DNA of 64,000 nucleotides, taken from assembly GCF_902362185.1 (NCBI RefSeq), contig NC_044498.1, positions 11,841,565 through 11,905,564 of the forward strand, written 5' to 3'. A program made the position numbers and the translations under genes. The stretch comes from Chanos chanos (lineage: Eukaryota > Chordata > Actinopteri > Gonorynchiformes > Chanidae). Shown one piece after another: positions 11,598 through 23,339 of the stretch. Below the pieces are notes generated by a model. The model saw nothing but the letters and a program-made list of their open reading frames with translations, was not told the DNA's origin and made no database searches. Each line of letters starts with the position of its first letter. The first letter of the stretch is position 1.

Positions 11598-13162
11598 TAG
11601 CATCATTAGAGTACATCAAAGCATGGCAGGCTAAACAGTGATATCGCTTTATGCCAAGTAAGGTAAAAAAAAAATGTTACAAAAGCAACTGGGGAATTAA
11701 GTTTTGTATCAGTGCCAGGTATACTGACAATAAAATATCTCAGTGAAACCCGTGACGTTTCCTGTAAGTTCTTACTATGTACATGTAAATATGAGATTAC
11801 CGATTTTGTACTCTCGGGTAAAGGATCGTTTAATGTTCATAGTGGCCCTTCCACCATGGTCTCACCCATCTTAATGTTGTGCATTGCAAAAACAATCATA
11901 CTGAGAGCTGAGATTACTTCAGGGATGAATTCTGCTCCCTGTTCAACTCAACACTCTCTGTCTCAGCAGAGAGTGAATGTGAAGGATGTACTAAGCGGTG
12001 TTGCATAACTTCTAAATTGCAACTCAACCAAACCACATGACTGTGCATGCATCAAGTGTATATATTTGAAATATTAGATTAAAACTTACAATATTTTGGT
12101 TATTATTACATTTATGATGAGATATGCAAACGCTTCAAAGATGCCAATTACTGCAGATCCAGTGAGGAAGACATAATGCATAATATCGGGATGCAGAATC
12201 CTCATTTGTGCACAGATTGTAAATTCAGCTCTAACATAAATATTCTCACTGCTGTAGATCTATGTGAGATACTGTAACTCGTCTGCACTGTGTACACATG
12301 CACAATCATAAAACAATAACAACAAAAAGTTTGTGAAAGTCATTTTTGTGGCCCTTTCAGAGCCACAAACGTAAATATTGAATATGTAATGGAATCCAAA
12401 AACAATGTTTTAAAAGAGAGTCACCAAATTTAAAAGTAAGAGTCCATCGCAGCTCTTAATTTGATCCCATAAAAAGGTCGAGACATCACATCCTATTCAA
12501 GCTATCCTTTCTTGCTTTTTTACTTAGAGGCGAAGCTTGAGCCTATGGGTGATAGTTAATTGTGACTTCAGAGACACCATCTCTCAATTCAGAATATAGC
12601 AAAATGGTCACCCTCTGCCATTTGACAGTTAAAGGTGAAAATGCAACATATCAGCATCTAAACCAATCAACCATTCAGCACTTATCATAAAGGAGGTTAT
12701 GTATAAGTTTTATATAGCAGATGCCAAGAACTATGATTAAAAAATGAGCTCTTGTTTCATGTGTACATGATTTGATAAGATATATGTTTTCACAGAATGA
12801 TTTATTTTGGAGGAGCTGTTTTAAAATTAAGAAACAGAAAGCAGCAACAAAATGTAGCCATACTATGACCAATGAAGTTTACCAGGCCGTAGCATTTTGC
12901 ATGTTTCGCGCTACGCAATATTTGTGCATTGTTTTTCAAATCCTGACAAAGCAACAAGGCATAGATAACATTGTAGCAACGGCTATTATACACAGCGCTT
13001 GGCACGATCCAGTGGTTTCTTTTCCCATATACGATGACAACACTCACAAAAAACAATTGAGGGTCATGAAGGCAGATTTGTAATGAATGTGCTGTGAGAT
13101 GATTCACTCGTACTGAAACAGCAGCGCTACCTCCAAAACAAATAAACACTCAAGCGCTCACG

Positions 13163-13203
<41 letters not shown>

Positions 13204-13220
13204 ACACTCACGGAGACATA

Positions 13221-13259
<39 letters not shown>

Positions 13260-14209
13260 ACACGCTCACACACTCACACACACACACACACACATATTTA
13301 CATGCAGAAATATGCACACAAGTACACACTCAATGCACAATTCACATCTTTTGTTAATATGCAGGGCAGAATATTCTGTGTATTTAGCCAGTCTTGCACC
13401 AGAGTGCATTCTTCTACCAAAATATTATTAATTTAAGTATAACTGGACCTGTACAGTAATAAAGATTGGACATAATTGTTTATTACGACTAAGAAAGGCA
13501 TTAAAATTGATGTTATGACACAATGACATCTGGGTACTTGGTTGCCTCAGTGGTGTAGCACAAGACCTTCAACAACTTTTGCCCTCTTTTTGAAAATTTC
13601 TATCACACATTCATTTGTTTCATATTATTTGTTGCATTCTCAGATACACATAACCTGAGCAGAACCCCCTCAAATCAAATTCTCTTAGCCTCTGAGAACA
13701 AGTGTGTGTTTTTTGTTATAGCACAGTCTTGTTATGGATCCTTTTATTTAAACTGTGGTAGCATTATAAGAAACATTAAGGTATTTCAAAAGCATACATT
13801 AAAATGGTAATAACCGGCCATAATTAATACATTAAACATGTAGAATTAGGGCTTAAACTGTTTGCAAATTAATAATTTGCCTAACGTGACGAGCACTAAC
13901 ATGAAAATGTATCAACATCATGGGAGTTGCACCCAATATACATATGTTGTAACCTTTTAATAACTCTTCAAATCTTCGCAATTATTCCCACTCTGGACCA
14001 GCTGACTGGATAGCTTGAACACTTACAAACAGCAGCCCTTTGACTAGCATCTTAGAGTGCAGTCCAAACAAGACGTACAGTTTGGACTGTGTGGAGAAAT
14101 ATCCACACTTCTACAACCCAGCGAGCGCTACAACCCAGCGAGTCGGTGGCAAAATGCTTACAATATCACATGATATCTATATAGATCTACAGTGGCTTAC
14201 AAATTGGCC
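11598..14209. other. Intergenic between divergent crystallins
   Basis: This 2.6-kb stretch separates two divergent crystallin promoters and contains the long CA repeat. Short frames look random. It could hold shared lens enhancers, but I cannot point to one. Confidence 0.5.
13164..13296. repeat. (CA)n microsatellite, interrupted
   Basis: About 130 bp of CA dinucleotides with ATA, CTCA and GACA interruptions, midway between the divergent crystallins at 10225-11485 and 14329-15283. Confidence 0.95.
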
Positions 14210-14274
14210 TGATGACTCAGGCTTTCTGTACAATGTGGTCAGAGATTCTACAGCCACCCACTGAACTATAAAAG
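14210..14274 (+). promoter_or_regulatory. Crystallin promoter: Maf-like site, SOX-like site, TATA box
   Basis: TGATGACTCAGGC (14210-14222) is close to the Maf recognition element TGCTGACTCAGCA. TACAATG (14229-14235) fits a SOX site and TATAAAAG is at 14267-14274. This is the clearest copy of the shared promoter layout. Known lens promoters of other vertebrates use Maf and SOX factors; use here is inferred. Confidence 0.6.
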
Positions 14275-14328
14275 AGAGAGTGGGATCGTTGTAGCAACAA
14301 GCATAACTAAGAGTTCAGTAGAACCATC

Positions 14329-15283
14329 ATGACCATGGGCAGGGTAAGTGAACCTAGCAACTTATCCGCATGGTGAATTCTCAGTGAATTCCTTTGTTTT
14401 TACAAGAGTGTGTCTGAAGCCATTGGAACCGTGCTCCTCCCAGCGGCCTTCAAATTTTTTGCGTAGCATCTCGATGTAATGCTTGGATTTATTTTTGCTC
14501 ACCGCATCGTGTAGACTAAGTCTAGGTTTACAGATCATGTTTTGCAATAAGCCGAGATTGCTCAAAGAGATTATTTTAACCATATTTCAACACTCGTCTG
14601 TTTTCAGATCATTTTCTACGAGGACAGAAACTTTCAGGGTCGCTCCTATGAGACCAGCAGCGACTGCGCCGAACTGACCTCCTACCTGAGCCACTGCAAT
14701 TCCTGCAAGGTGGAGAGCGGATGTTTCATGGTTTACGACCGTTCCAACTTCATGGGAAACCAATACTTTCTGCAAAGAGGAGAGTACTCCGACTGCTCAC
14801 GCATGGGATTCTGCGATTCCATCAGGTCCTGCCGTATGATCCCCTCAGTGAGTGGCTGGGCCCAAGTCTTGTAAATGATATTAGATATTATGTAGAGCTA
14901 ACCATAATCAGTTGTAAGATGTTTAGGTATGTACTGCGATTACCACCATGTTCATTATGTGTCACATTTCAAGCAAACTCGAGTTTGTGTCTCTCCCCAC
15001 ACAGCACCGTGGACCTTACAGAATGAGATTTTATGAGAGGGACAACTTTGGAGGCCAGATGCACGAGCTGACGGATGACTGTGACTCCTTCATGGACCGT
15101 TTCCACATGTCTGAGTTCCATTCCTGCAACGTGATGGATGGTCACTGGCTGATGCACGAGGAACCCCACTACAGAGGCAGGATGTACTACTTCAGGCCTG
15201 GAGAGTACAGGAACTTCAGAGACATGGGATGGAGCCCCACCATGAGATTTGGCTCCATTCGCCGCATCATGGATTCCTGTTAA
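14329..15283 (+). CDS. crygm: Gamma-M crystallin, apparent gene-conversion chimera (3 exons)
   Basis: An M-type gamma-crystallin and the only M gene of the cluster on the plus strand. Exons are 14329-14343 (MTMGR), 14608-14847 (80 codons) and 15005-15283 (92 codons plus stop). The first ATG gives 177 residues. The second ATG at 14335 has the better context (accATGG) and gives 175, which matches its neighbours, so either may be used. Exon 2 ([16 protein letters not shown]...) differs at only 5 of 80 residues from the gene at 16735-17953, and the end of intron 1 is also nearly the same. Exon 3 differs at only 6 of 86 residues from the gene at 6341-7147. The N-domain core tryptophans are Phe and Met. 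The third residue is Arg (MGR) where the others have Lys. A TATA box lies at 14267-14274 and AATAAA at 15299-15304. Confidence 0.95.
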
Positions 15284-15304
15284 TGCTCACACAAACAAAA
15301 TAAA

Positions 15305-16538
15305 TAAATAGCTTTTTCAGTTAATTTTCTTTCTGTGTTATTCTTTATTTTAGAACTCCTCTATCAGTTCAATCCACGTCACTTGATACAGGAAAAAAAA
15401 AACTCTTAAGGTTTTCTCTTCTATTACCAGGCCCTTTTTAAAGACCATCTTTCCTACATGGAATACTTGCACTTTACAGATTTTGGAAAAATATTACCAC
15501 TAGGATTATCTTTTTGACATATTTCACATAACATTTGTGAAATAACACTGCTGATTACTGCTTTTTTGACTGAGGTTGTTCTTAAGAGAAACTGTAATTA
15601 TAAAATCCTGCTCAAGTATGTTTTTTATGACACACAGTTTAAGCCACTGATTCCTGGAAGAAGACTGGTAAAAGTCTTATTGATATGTTTGTATTCTCCT
15701 TCAATGACAACACTATCCTAGACAAATTTAGCGCACCACAGGATGAGTGAGATGCAACCTGACTGTACTGTCTCCTACTAGAATTACAGTAAACCCCTCC
15801 TTCAGAATGGACCACAGCATATTGCTGCATCTTAAAAATAGAAAAATATGTTTCATTTACTTCTCAGACAAAGATAGTAAGCATCACACATGGAATCTCA
15901 CAAAGATCATGTCTGGCACTTTAATGTGGTCCTTCTGCTTGCTGCTTAATTTTTTTTTACTGCCTGCCACTTTGTGAACCATTCTAACCATTCTAATTTG
16001 CATTTCCCCCCCATTCTTATGGACTCATATTTGTTTTTCTTTTCTCTCAGCATGTAGTTAAGGTGTTCAGTTTTTGTTTTTTAATATATGTAATGGAATC
16101 CTCCAGCATCAAGAGACCAGGACAAATCAATGAACTTGTTAAACAATTATCCCATTAAAACTGGTTATCCACTGAGGCTGGTTAATTCATGATATACAAG
16201 GACACTGTCAGGGGCTAAATTTGACTTAAAACGTTTGACTATTTGAAACTAAAGATAATGTAGAAGGACATGTGTGAAAGGATTTAGTAGCATGCAAGTC
16301 TTTCATTGTATGAACATATCAACAGCATGAAAAATCTTTTCTAAAAAGTTGTCATGAGTCATGTTCCCTGACTTTGAAAACACCTCAGATAGCCATCATT
16401 TATTTGACTGTGGTTGCTATTTCAATCTCTGATTACTGAGAGATGTCAGTGACACATGGACAATGACAACTGAAATGTAGGTAAAAATTATTGCAGGTCA
16501 AATCATTGCAGGACAGTGCATATTGCTGTAATATACTG

Positions 16539-16600
<62 letters not shown>

Positions 16601-16683
16601 ATAAGACAATTGGTGACCAATGATAATAAGCGTTACTGTATGACAAAAGACATTGGGAGGAACACTGAAGATGCTTTGCGTTG
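15305..16683. other. Intergenic between convergent crystallins
   Basis: AT-rich, containing the AT/GT microsatellite. No gene or exon remains seen. Confidence 0.6.
16541..16600. repeat. (AT)n(GT)n compound microsatellite
   Basis: Eighteen AT units pass directly into about twelve GT units, in the 1.4 kb between the convergent crystallins. Confidence 0.95.
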
Positions 16684-16734
16684 TTTATTTATTTGTTTAT
16701 TTATTTTTAATGTTATTCATAGATGGTGCAAGCT

Positions 16735-17953
16735 TTAACTGCAGGTATCCGTGATACGCCTCATGGAGCTGATCTTCATCAAAGAGCCGATTCCCATTTC
16801 TCGGAAGTTCCTGTACTCTCCAGGTCTGAGGTAGTACATCCTGCCTCTGTAGTGGGGCTGCTCGTACAAGAGCCAGTGACCATCCATTACGTGGCAGGAC
16901 TGCATGTCAGTCATGTGGAAGCGATCCATCATGGACTCACAGTCATCTACTGCCTCGTGCATCTGACCTCCAAAATTCTCTCTCTCATAGATTCTCATTC
17001 TGAAGGATCCACGGTGCTGTTGAAAGAGAAAATGCAAATACATCATACATGCATTATGTTACATGATTTCAGCTAACGACTCAACCATTAACATTCAGTA
17101 AAAACTCTTCGCTGAAAAATTGCTTAACATCGAGAGTTCAGTTTTGTGCTCGTAAAAATGACATCAAAATGCTACATCAGCATCATGTTCCTTCTTCTGC
17201 CATGATTGTATCAGTTGCAGATGTCATACATCACGTACTAAATCTTACAGTCACATTACACTCTCTGAAAGTGCTACTTATTCACATCCATACTCTTGGA
17301 AAAAAACCTTGAAGGTCATACTTGGGGGATCATACGGCAGGACCTGATGGAATCGCAGAATCCCATGCGTGAGCAGTCGGAGTACTCTCCTCTTCGCAGA
17401 AAGTATTGGTTTCCCATGAAGTTGGACCGGTCGTAAACCATGAAACATCCGCTCTCCACCTTGCAGGAATTGCAGTGGCTCAGGTAGGAGGTCAGTTCGG
17501 CGCAGTCGCCACTGGCCTCGTAGGAGCCACCCTGAAAGTTTCTGTCCTCGTAGAAAATGATCTGAAAACAGACGAGTGTTAAAACATGGTTAAAATAATC
17601 TCTTTGAGCAACCCCAGAGAAACAGTCAGCTGTATATTCAAAGTATTTTTACAGGTAAAAAGCTTTATTTTACATTTGTATTTGCCAAAAAAATGTTCAG
17701 CTCACAACATCTAATTAACACTTTTGAGCTGTTCCCAACAGATTAAAGAGGAGGAAACACATAAACAGAATTACGAATGGTCTCTCATATCAATAAACTG
17801 TCATGATGAAATTTCTATGCCCTATGCTAGATCCTACAAGTCAAACCAAGAGTCAAGGTTAGAGAAATGACTCGATCCTGTCAAAGTCCATGAGATTCTT
17901 GAAGTCAAAGTGCAGTGTGAGGAATCCTGTTGGTGTTGACATACCTTGCCCAT
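16735..17953 (-). CDS. crygm: Gamma-M crystallin, methionine-rich (3 exons)
   Basis: An M-type gamma-crystallin lens protein. Coding exons are 17945-17953 (MGK), 17322-17561 (80 codons) and 16735-17016 (93 codons plus stop), 176 residues, phase-0 introns. I count about 16 methionines (9 per cent), with a dense run in the C domain ([26 protein letters not shown]). The N-domain tryptophan positions are Phe (GCFMVYD) and Met (CSRMGF), and the second C-domain core tryptophan is also absent, leaving only GHWLLYE. The conserved Arg in the first Greek key (FQGRSYE of neighbours) is Gly here (FQGGSYE). Exon 2 pairs with the gene at 14329-15283, while exon 3 does not. The two genes are convergent. A TATA box lies at 18003-18010 and a polyadenylation signal at 16684-16689. 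Confidence 0.95.
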
Positions 17954-18002
17954 GTTTTATACTGCTTAGGTGTGATGTCCCATGGGCAATGGTTTACTGT
18001 AC

Positions 18003-18068
18003 CTTTTATACATGATACAATTGCAACGGCTTTTTGTTATTCAAATGGATTAACCTGATGATTAAGCA
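18003..18068 (-). promoter_or_regulatory. Crystallin promoter: Maf-like site and TATA box
   Basis: On the minus strand TGCTTAATCATCAGG (18054-18068) is a degenerate Maf-like element and TATAAAAG (18003-18010) is the TATA box, 43 bp downstream. AACAAAAAG (18030-18038) between them could serve as a SOX site. The layout matches the other M genes. Confidence 0.5.
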
Positions 18069-19259
18069 GAATGGACTTTTCTATTAATTTCGTTCTCTGT
18101 CATGGGCTTCCAGCAGCTGAAACGCACTGCATTCTGGACCAAGTCCATTAGTATGGTGTAACTTCCATGTGCAGTCCGGATTTCCAATTTAAGGTGATTC
18201 AACAGAATTAAACACTGTATGAAAAAATGTTTCTCAAAGTGATAACATTTCTCATAATCTTTGCAATTTATTCATGCTTGTATCAACTACTTCGTGTTTC
18301 AGTGAGACCACAGATAATGATAAATATTTGAATGCAATGCATTATTATCTATATAAGCATTCCTAAAGAGAACAACCATAGTATCTTTTTATCAGTGAAG
18401 AAATTACTCAGTTCGCTGTAAATGTGCCTTAAGCAATTTTCAGGTGATTGTCACACTAGGAGCATTGTTTCTCTGACCACGGTTTCTGAGTGGTTAGAAA
18501 GACAACAGTCACAGATGACACTTAGGGTTATGGGGTAATGTTTGGGATTTGTGTTAGTGACTCAGCCCGAACAATAATATAGATCTGATGCTCTTTGTTT
18601 TGGTCCTTAAACTGTAAAGAGATATATTTAAAAAAAAATCTTTTCTTTTGAGGAAAACTTTCACACACCTACTTAGGTAGATGGTTAGGTAGACAACAGT
18701 ATGTTTATGGTTGAGCATTATCAATAACATTAAATGCAGAGCACATATGTGTTTAAGAAATCTAAATTAAGCAATCATAATCCATTGAAAGATATATGTA
18801 GGCACTTAGTTCACAACGTGAAAACAACTGAATTGCAAAAATAAAGGTAAACAACGATCACTTTTATTATTAAATAACGAAGAGTGAAATAACAAAGAGT
18901 CGAGGCAGAGGTTTCTGGATAAGCCGTTGGAATGAGCGATTTCTTATTTTCTTAAAGAGATACTAGCCTTTTATAGCAGTTGATTCAGTAGATTAGGCCA
19001 TTGAAATAGCATGAGTTTGGCAGAGTGACATTCGACTTTTTACAGTGTTCTCCTCATAGCTCTGCCAATGGTTTAATTTAGAGTCATCAGATTTGAACAA
19101 AGAGAAAGCAAACTTGAAGATATGCAGGTCAGGGTAGTTTAGGTAACAATTGATTTCCTTTGCCTGCATATTTAATTAACCAATAGGTTATTAGCTCAGT
19201 TCTATAGTTTAGAAAGAGATTTACCAACCAAAAATGGAGAAGGGAAGGTTAAGCGTGAC

Positions 19260-20195
19260 ATGGATCAGACTTAATATTGCAGATGCTCCCAGTTCCAAAG
19301 GCCTCCTTCTTCTGTCTCTGTCTCCAGATTACATTATCTGAGGAGACAAATTTAAAAGTGATATGAGCACATTAGGACTATGAGTGCACCAGTTACCACG
19401 CCAATCTACACTGCTGTTTCCATCAATTTTACTCTATCTGTGTGGAGAGTATCTCCCAGGTTCTGTATGAGCAACCCAGTCATGAAAGCTGCCAGTGGGT
19501 CTGTTTCCTGGGGAGTATCCAGAATACCAAAAATGGCAGGGCCTTAATGGCAGCATCAAATCTTTCTATCACATTAAAATCTCCACGAGGATGTGCTGAC
19601 TTTTACCACCACATTTTTCCCTTTAATTTCATGATGACCTTAGCTGAAAATACAGACAGTGCTTAACTTATGACACATGCAACATAGGACAATTCGTACT
19701 TACTACTGTCGTTCCATTAACCTTATTCCATATTTTTTTGTGTGGCGACATTTGGTCGTAACTTCTAACAGCGTCGTAACTTCGTCAGCTGCAGGAAAAC
19801 ATTGGCAGGCCATGCTGCCCCAAGACAGACATAATTACTGTTGGCTGAATTTCAGTATTAGCTACAATATTAATAATTACTGTGTTTCATTTCATTTTAC
19901 TGTTACTGTAATGCATTTATATTATTATTATATTACAGACAACGGTGCATTACAGTTCTTCCTTTCATTCCAAACTCACCTTTAAATTTAAAACTTGAAC
20001 TGTGGTTTAAGTGGTTTTTACCTTCAGACTCCACGAGGTCTCCTGCATGGTGACCCATGTTACCTGGGGCTTCTACAATCTCCCCGGCCACTGGGGGCAC
20101 CAACACTTCCTAGAGCAAGGGAATACAGGATGTTTGGTGACTGGGGAGTTGCTTTGACAGCTTTTGGTTCCTTCCACAGAATCACAGAATTCTGA
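19260..20195 (+). pseudogene. Decayed gamma-S-type crystallin copy
   Basis: Remains of a host gamma-crystallin in the same orientation as the intact gamma-S gene 2 kb downstream. Exon 1 is recognisable at 19260: ATGGATCAGACT matches the functional ATGGATCAAACT but runs into a stop at once (MDQT*). Exon 2 remains begin at about 19328 after a ctccag acceptor (ITLSEETNF matches ITFYEDRNF). They continue in shifted frames with YECTSYHANLHC, VES then VLYEQPSHESCQW, and GEYPEYQKWQGLNGSIKSF, which is a good gamma-S match (human GEYPEYQRWMGLN), to about 19580. Exon 3 remains (about 20030-20195) read LHEVSCMVTHVTWGFYNLP, HQHFLEQG and, after one frameshift, EYRMFGDWG to a terminal FGSFHRITEF. There are several frameshifts and stops, so it cannot encode a crystallin. 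Intron 1 is shorter than in the intact gene (about 50 against 94 bp). Confidence 0.85.
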
Positions 20196-21973
20196 ACACC
20201 TTAGTTTGACCCTTGATGGTTATTGGGCGGATGATTTGGAAAGTAACACAGACAGGAGTGCATTTCTCCTTTGGAGAAAGTAGTGCAAATAAATTGAAGC
20301 AATCAAAGTCATGTCATGACACATTTTGGCTCATTTTTGCAATGTTTAAAGTGTATTCTTAAAGCAACCGAAATAGAAATACATATAGCTTTCAAGCCTT
20401 AAACATTATAAGTATTTGTACAAAAAAAGGTGTTATCATGAAGTTTTATTGTAAGTGTAAATTATCTTCCTTGTTTTCATTAGCACTGCATTCTGCTCTC
20501 AGTGAGTTTTAAGATACTTTGCCTTTTACTTTTTTGCGCACACACTGGAAACAGAGGAAGTGTAGGCAGGATATGAAACATAACATGAACATTGTTGTTA
20601 TGTCTTTGTATGGTTATATCAGTACATTGTGATAATGCATTGTCCCTTTATTCATTAAAAAGGAGGTTGATCTCACTTGATCTTATTTATGTTATGCTAA
20701 TCATATCCCTGATGTAGATTTTGGATCACACACTACTTTATTATAGAAATATTGCTTTTAAAAATTGTACCCCAAATCAGTATGCTAACCAATGGCAGCA
20801 GTCATTCATTTTTTTTCAGCGGTTATTAATTTTTTTCAGCAGTCATTATCAAGAAATATCGGACCTCCGAACGATGGGGTGGCCCATTCAGTTGAATGGA
20901 ACTTTCTGCAGCATTCTGAGCAGCCATACAATAACTCATTGTTGTCAGAGTTGGGAATGGACTTTAATTAAACTTAAGAAAAGTAAATAAGGATCTACAC
21001 TTCCTGTAAGGATCAAAGTTTAGTCTTGTGCAGTTAGAAAGCAGGATAACTGCAACACTTTTATTTAGTTTGGTTACTTTTTTAGTGTAATTAAAAGAAA
21101 AAAACTTACCAGTTGCTACTTTATCACCTATGTGATTCAGCATATGCTTCACTTCATATTCATGGCTCTACAAGTGACCTGCAAAACATTTGCAACCCTC
21201 ATGACATTCCAACATTAATGAAGCTGAGACTGAAAACACACGATCTTAAATAACAGGCTTTAAATGACCTCAGTGGAAACTGTAAACATGCGTGATTGTG
21301 AAGTGTCAGGTAGTATATATAGTTCTTTAATGACCATGCTGCATAATGCTGTTAGATCTTTAGATTTCCCAAAAGCTCAATGCGGCTCAACGTTAGAGAA
21401 TACATTAATGGAGGATGAGTGGTTGCAGTGATAAACATTGTATGTAAACAATGAATGCATGGAATATTATTGAAAGACAGTGGTTGCCTGGCAGGATGAG
21501 ATCCAGGATTTGTTCAATCTTTTGATGTATTTTCCTCACCAGATGGATACAGTGTAATTTTGGGGGCTGTTGATCTGTTAGGAGTGAAATGGAAGGCTAT
21601 CATACACTTGCCGTTTTAGTATAAATGAAGAGGGACTTCTCTACCGCTTTGTATTTTTCTCACCAAATACAAAATTATGATTAGAAATGGCACCAGGAAA
21701 TGTTTTTTTGTTTGTTTGTTTATTTGGTTTTTCGTTTGTTTGTGTTTTTTTTTTGTAATAGAAGAGCAGCTGTCCATGCTCTGGTGTCTCTGTGGCAGGG
21801 GGTCAAAGACAATCACTAAGTGCTGGAAACACTGTTACTGGATAAATAAATCTTTTCTGGAATCAAACACTGTTGAATTAAAGGTCAGCTTCTGTACAAA
21901 AGGCTTTAAACCTTGCATAAAGCCATGTACTTTGAAACAAACGCAACATCAGCTATTGTGCTGATGGTAATCA
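20196..21973. other. Intergenic
   Basis: This lies between the gamma-S-like pseudogene and the intact gamma-S gene. AT-rich with a GTTT-rich patch near 21702-21755. No further crystallin remains recognised. Confidence 0.5.
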
Positions 21974-22036
21974 TGACTCATTTAAATGAGAATGATTTCC
22001 CCTATCATTGCATTTCAATGTCCTACATATATAAAT
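21974..22036 (+). promoter_or_regulatory. Gamma-S crystallin promoter elements
   Basis: TGACTCA (21974-21980, within aTCATGACTCAtt) is a Maf/AP-1 type half site, 47 bp upstream of a TATATAAAT box (22028-22036). The start codon follows about 115 bp later, so the 5' UTR is longer than in the M genes. Occupancy is inferred. Confidence 0.5.
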
Positions 22037-22093
22037 CTCACTTTTGCCAGTATCTCTTTGTATCTTGATCGGGGAATTATAAATTAGTGTATC

Positions 22094-22134
22094 AACAACA
22101 ACAACAACAACAACAATAACAACAACATCAACAA
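22094..22134. repeat. (CAA)n microsatellite in crystallin 5' UTR
   Basis: Imperfect CAA repeats lie 16 bp before the gamma-S start codon, inside its presumed 5' UTR. Confidence 0.85.
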
Positions 22135-22150
22135 AAAAACTCCCTTAACC

Positions 22151-23339
22151 ATGGATCAAACTGGGAAGGTAGGTAGGCAAACACTTTTTCTCTCTTCTCA
22201 CACAATCCTAGTTTATTCTCCATGTAACTCCTTCACAACCAAAACCTTCATGTTCCCTACAGATCATCTTTTATGAGGACAGAAACTTCCAGGGCCGGTC
22301 TTTTGAGTGCACCAGTGATTCCCCTGAACTCAGCTCCCACTTCAGCCGCTGCAACTCTATCCGTGTGGAGAGCGGAGCATGGGTTCTGTACGAAAGGCCA
22401 AACTATATGGGCTCCCAGTACATCCTTACCCGAGGAGAATACCCAGAGCACCAGCACTGGATGGGCTACAATGACATCATCCGCTCCTGTCGAATTATTC
22501 GACACGTGAGTCCTGAGGTTTAACACAGGGTCCCAATAGGAACATGGTATCTGTTTGATCAGCATGAATTTCAGTATGAGAGCTTTCTAGACCTCAGGCC
22601 CAGGATCTGATATTATGTCATCAAAATTAGGAGAGCAATCCAAATAACATATTGCCTGTGAAAAACTATGGGGATTTGAAACATTGTCGTAACTCCATTA
22701 ATAGGTAATGGTGTTGCAAACGAGGAGAGTTGAACTCAATGTTTTCATTGAGCAGAAATTGCTAGTGGTCCTGTAAAATGCTACGGATAGGGCTTTTATG
22801 ACAAACCCACTGTTGATAAACAGCTTAAAGTAGTTTATCTAGCATTTATGCATACATTATTGCACTTCAATTTAAGTTCTTTCCTCTTGTCAGCAGCATG
22901 ACTACTACTTATGATATTCATTATTCAAAAGATCAGTAGTTCTGTTCAAGAAATTCATTCAGTCCATAACAACAATGTGTGTCCCTATGTACCAGCTCCC
23001 TCTCTCTAACCCTTCAACTAATCACCATCAACCACTCATCCTACACTTTATTCTCCTGTCTTCCAGATTTCCAGCACATTCCACATCCGTATCTATGAAC
23101 GTCGTGACTTCACAGGTCAGACAGTGGAGTTAACTGATGACTGTCCATCCCTGCTTGAACAGTTCTGCTTCCGTGAGGTCCATTCCTGCAAGGTGCTGGA
23201 TGGCGCTTGGGTCTTTTTCGAGCTTCCTAACTACAGGGGACGGCAGTACCTGTTGGAGAAGGGCGAGTACAGGCGTTTCAGTGAATGGAGCGCTTTGCAT
23301 CCCACTGTTGGCTCCATCCGCCGTGTGCAGGATCTCTAA
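22151..23339 (+). CDS. crygs: Gamma-S-type crystallin (3 exons)
   Basis: Gamma-S crystallin, a long-lived soluble lens protein. Exons are 22151-22168 (MDQTGK), 22263-22505 (81 codons) and 23067-23339 (90 codons plus stop), 177 residues, phase-0 GT-AG introns. The longer first exon (compare human MSKTGTK) and the C domain ([40 protein letters not shown]) follow human gamma-S closely ([38 protein letters not shown], from memory). All four core tryptophans are present ([28 protein letters not shown]). AATAAA lies at 23395-23400. The decayed copy upstream in the same orientation indicates a tandem duplication. Fish carry several crygs paralogues and I cannot say which one this is. Confidence 0.95.

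Noticed and set aside
22139-22505. The possibility that the gamma-S crystallin uses the later in-phase acceptor-like CCAG inside exon 3 (after 23066).
   Set aside because: That site would shift the frame; the first acceptor gives [11 protein letters not shown], matching the family.
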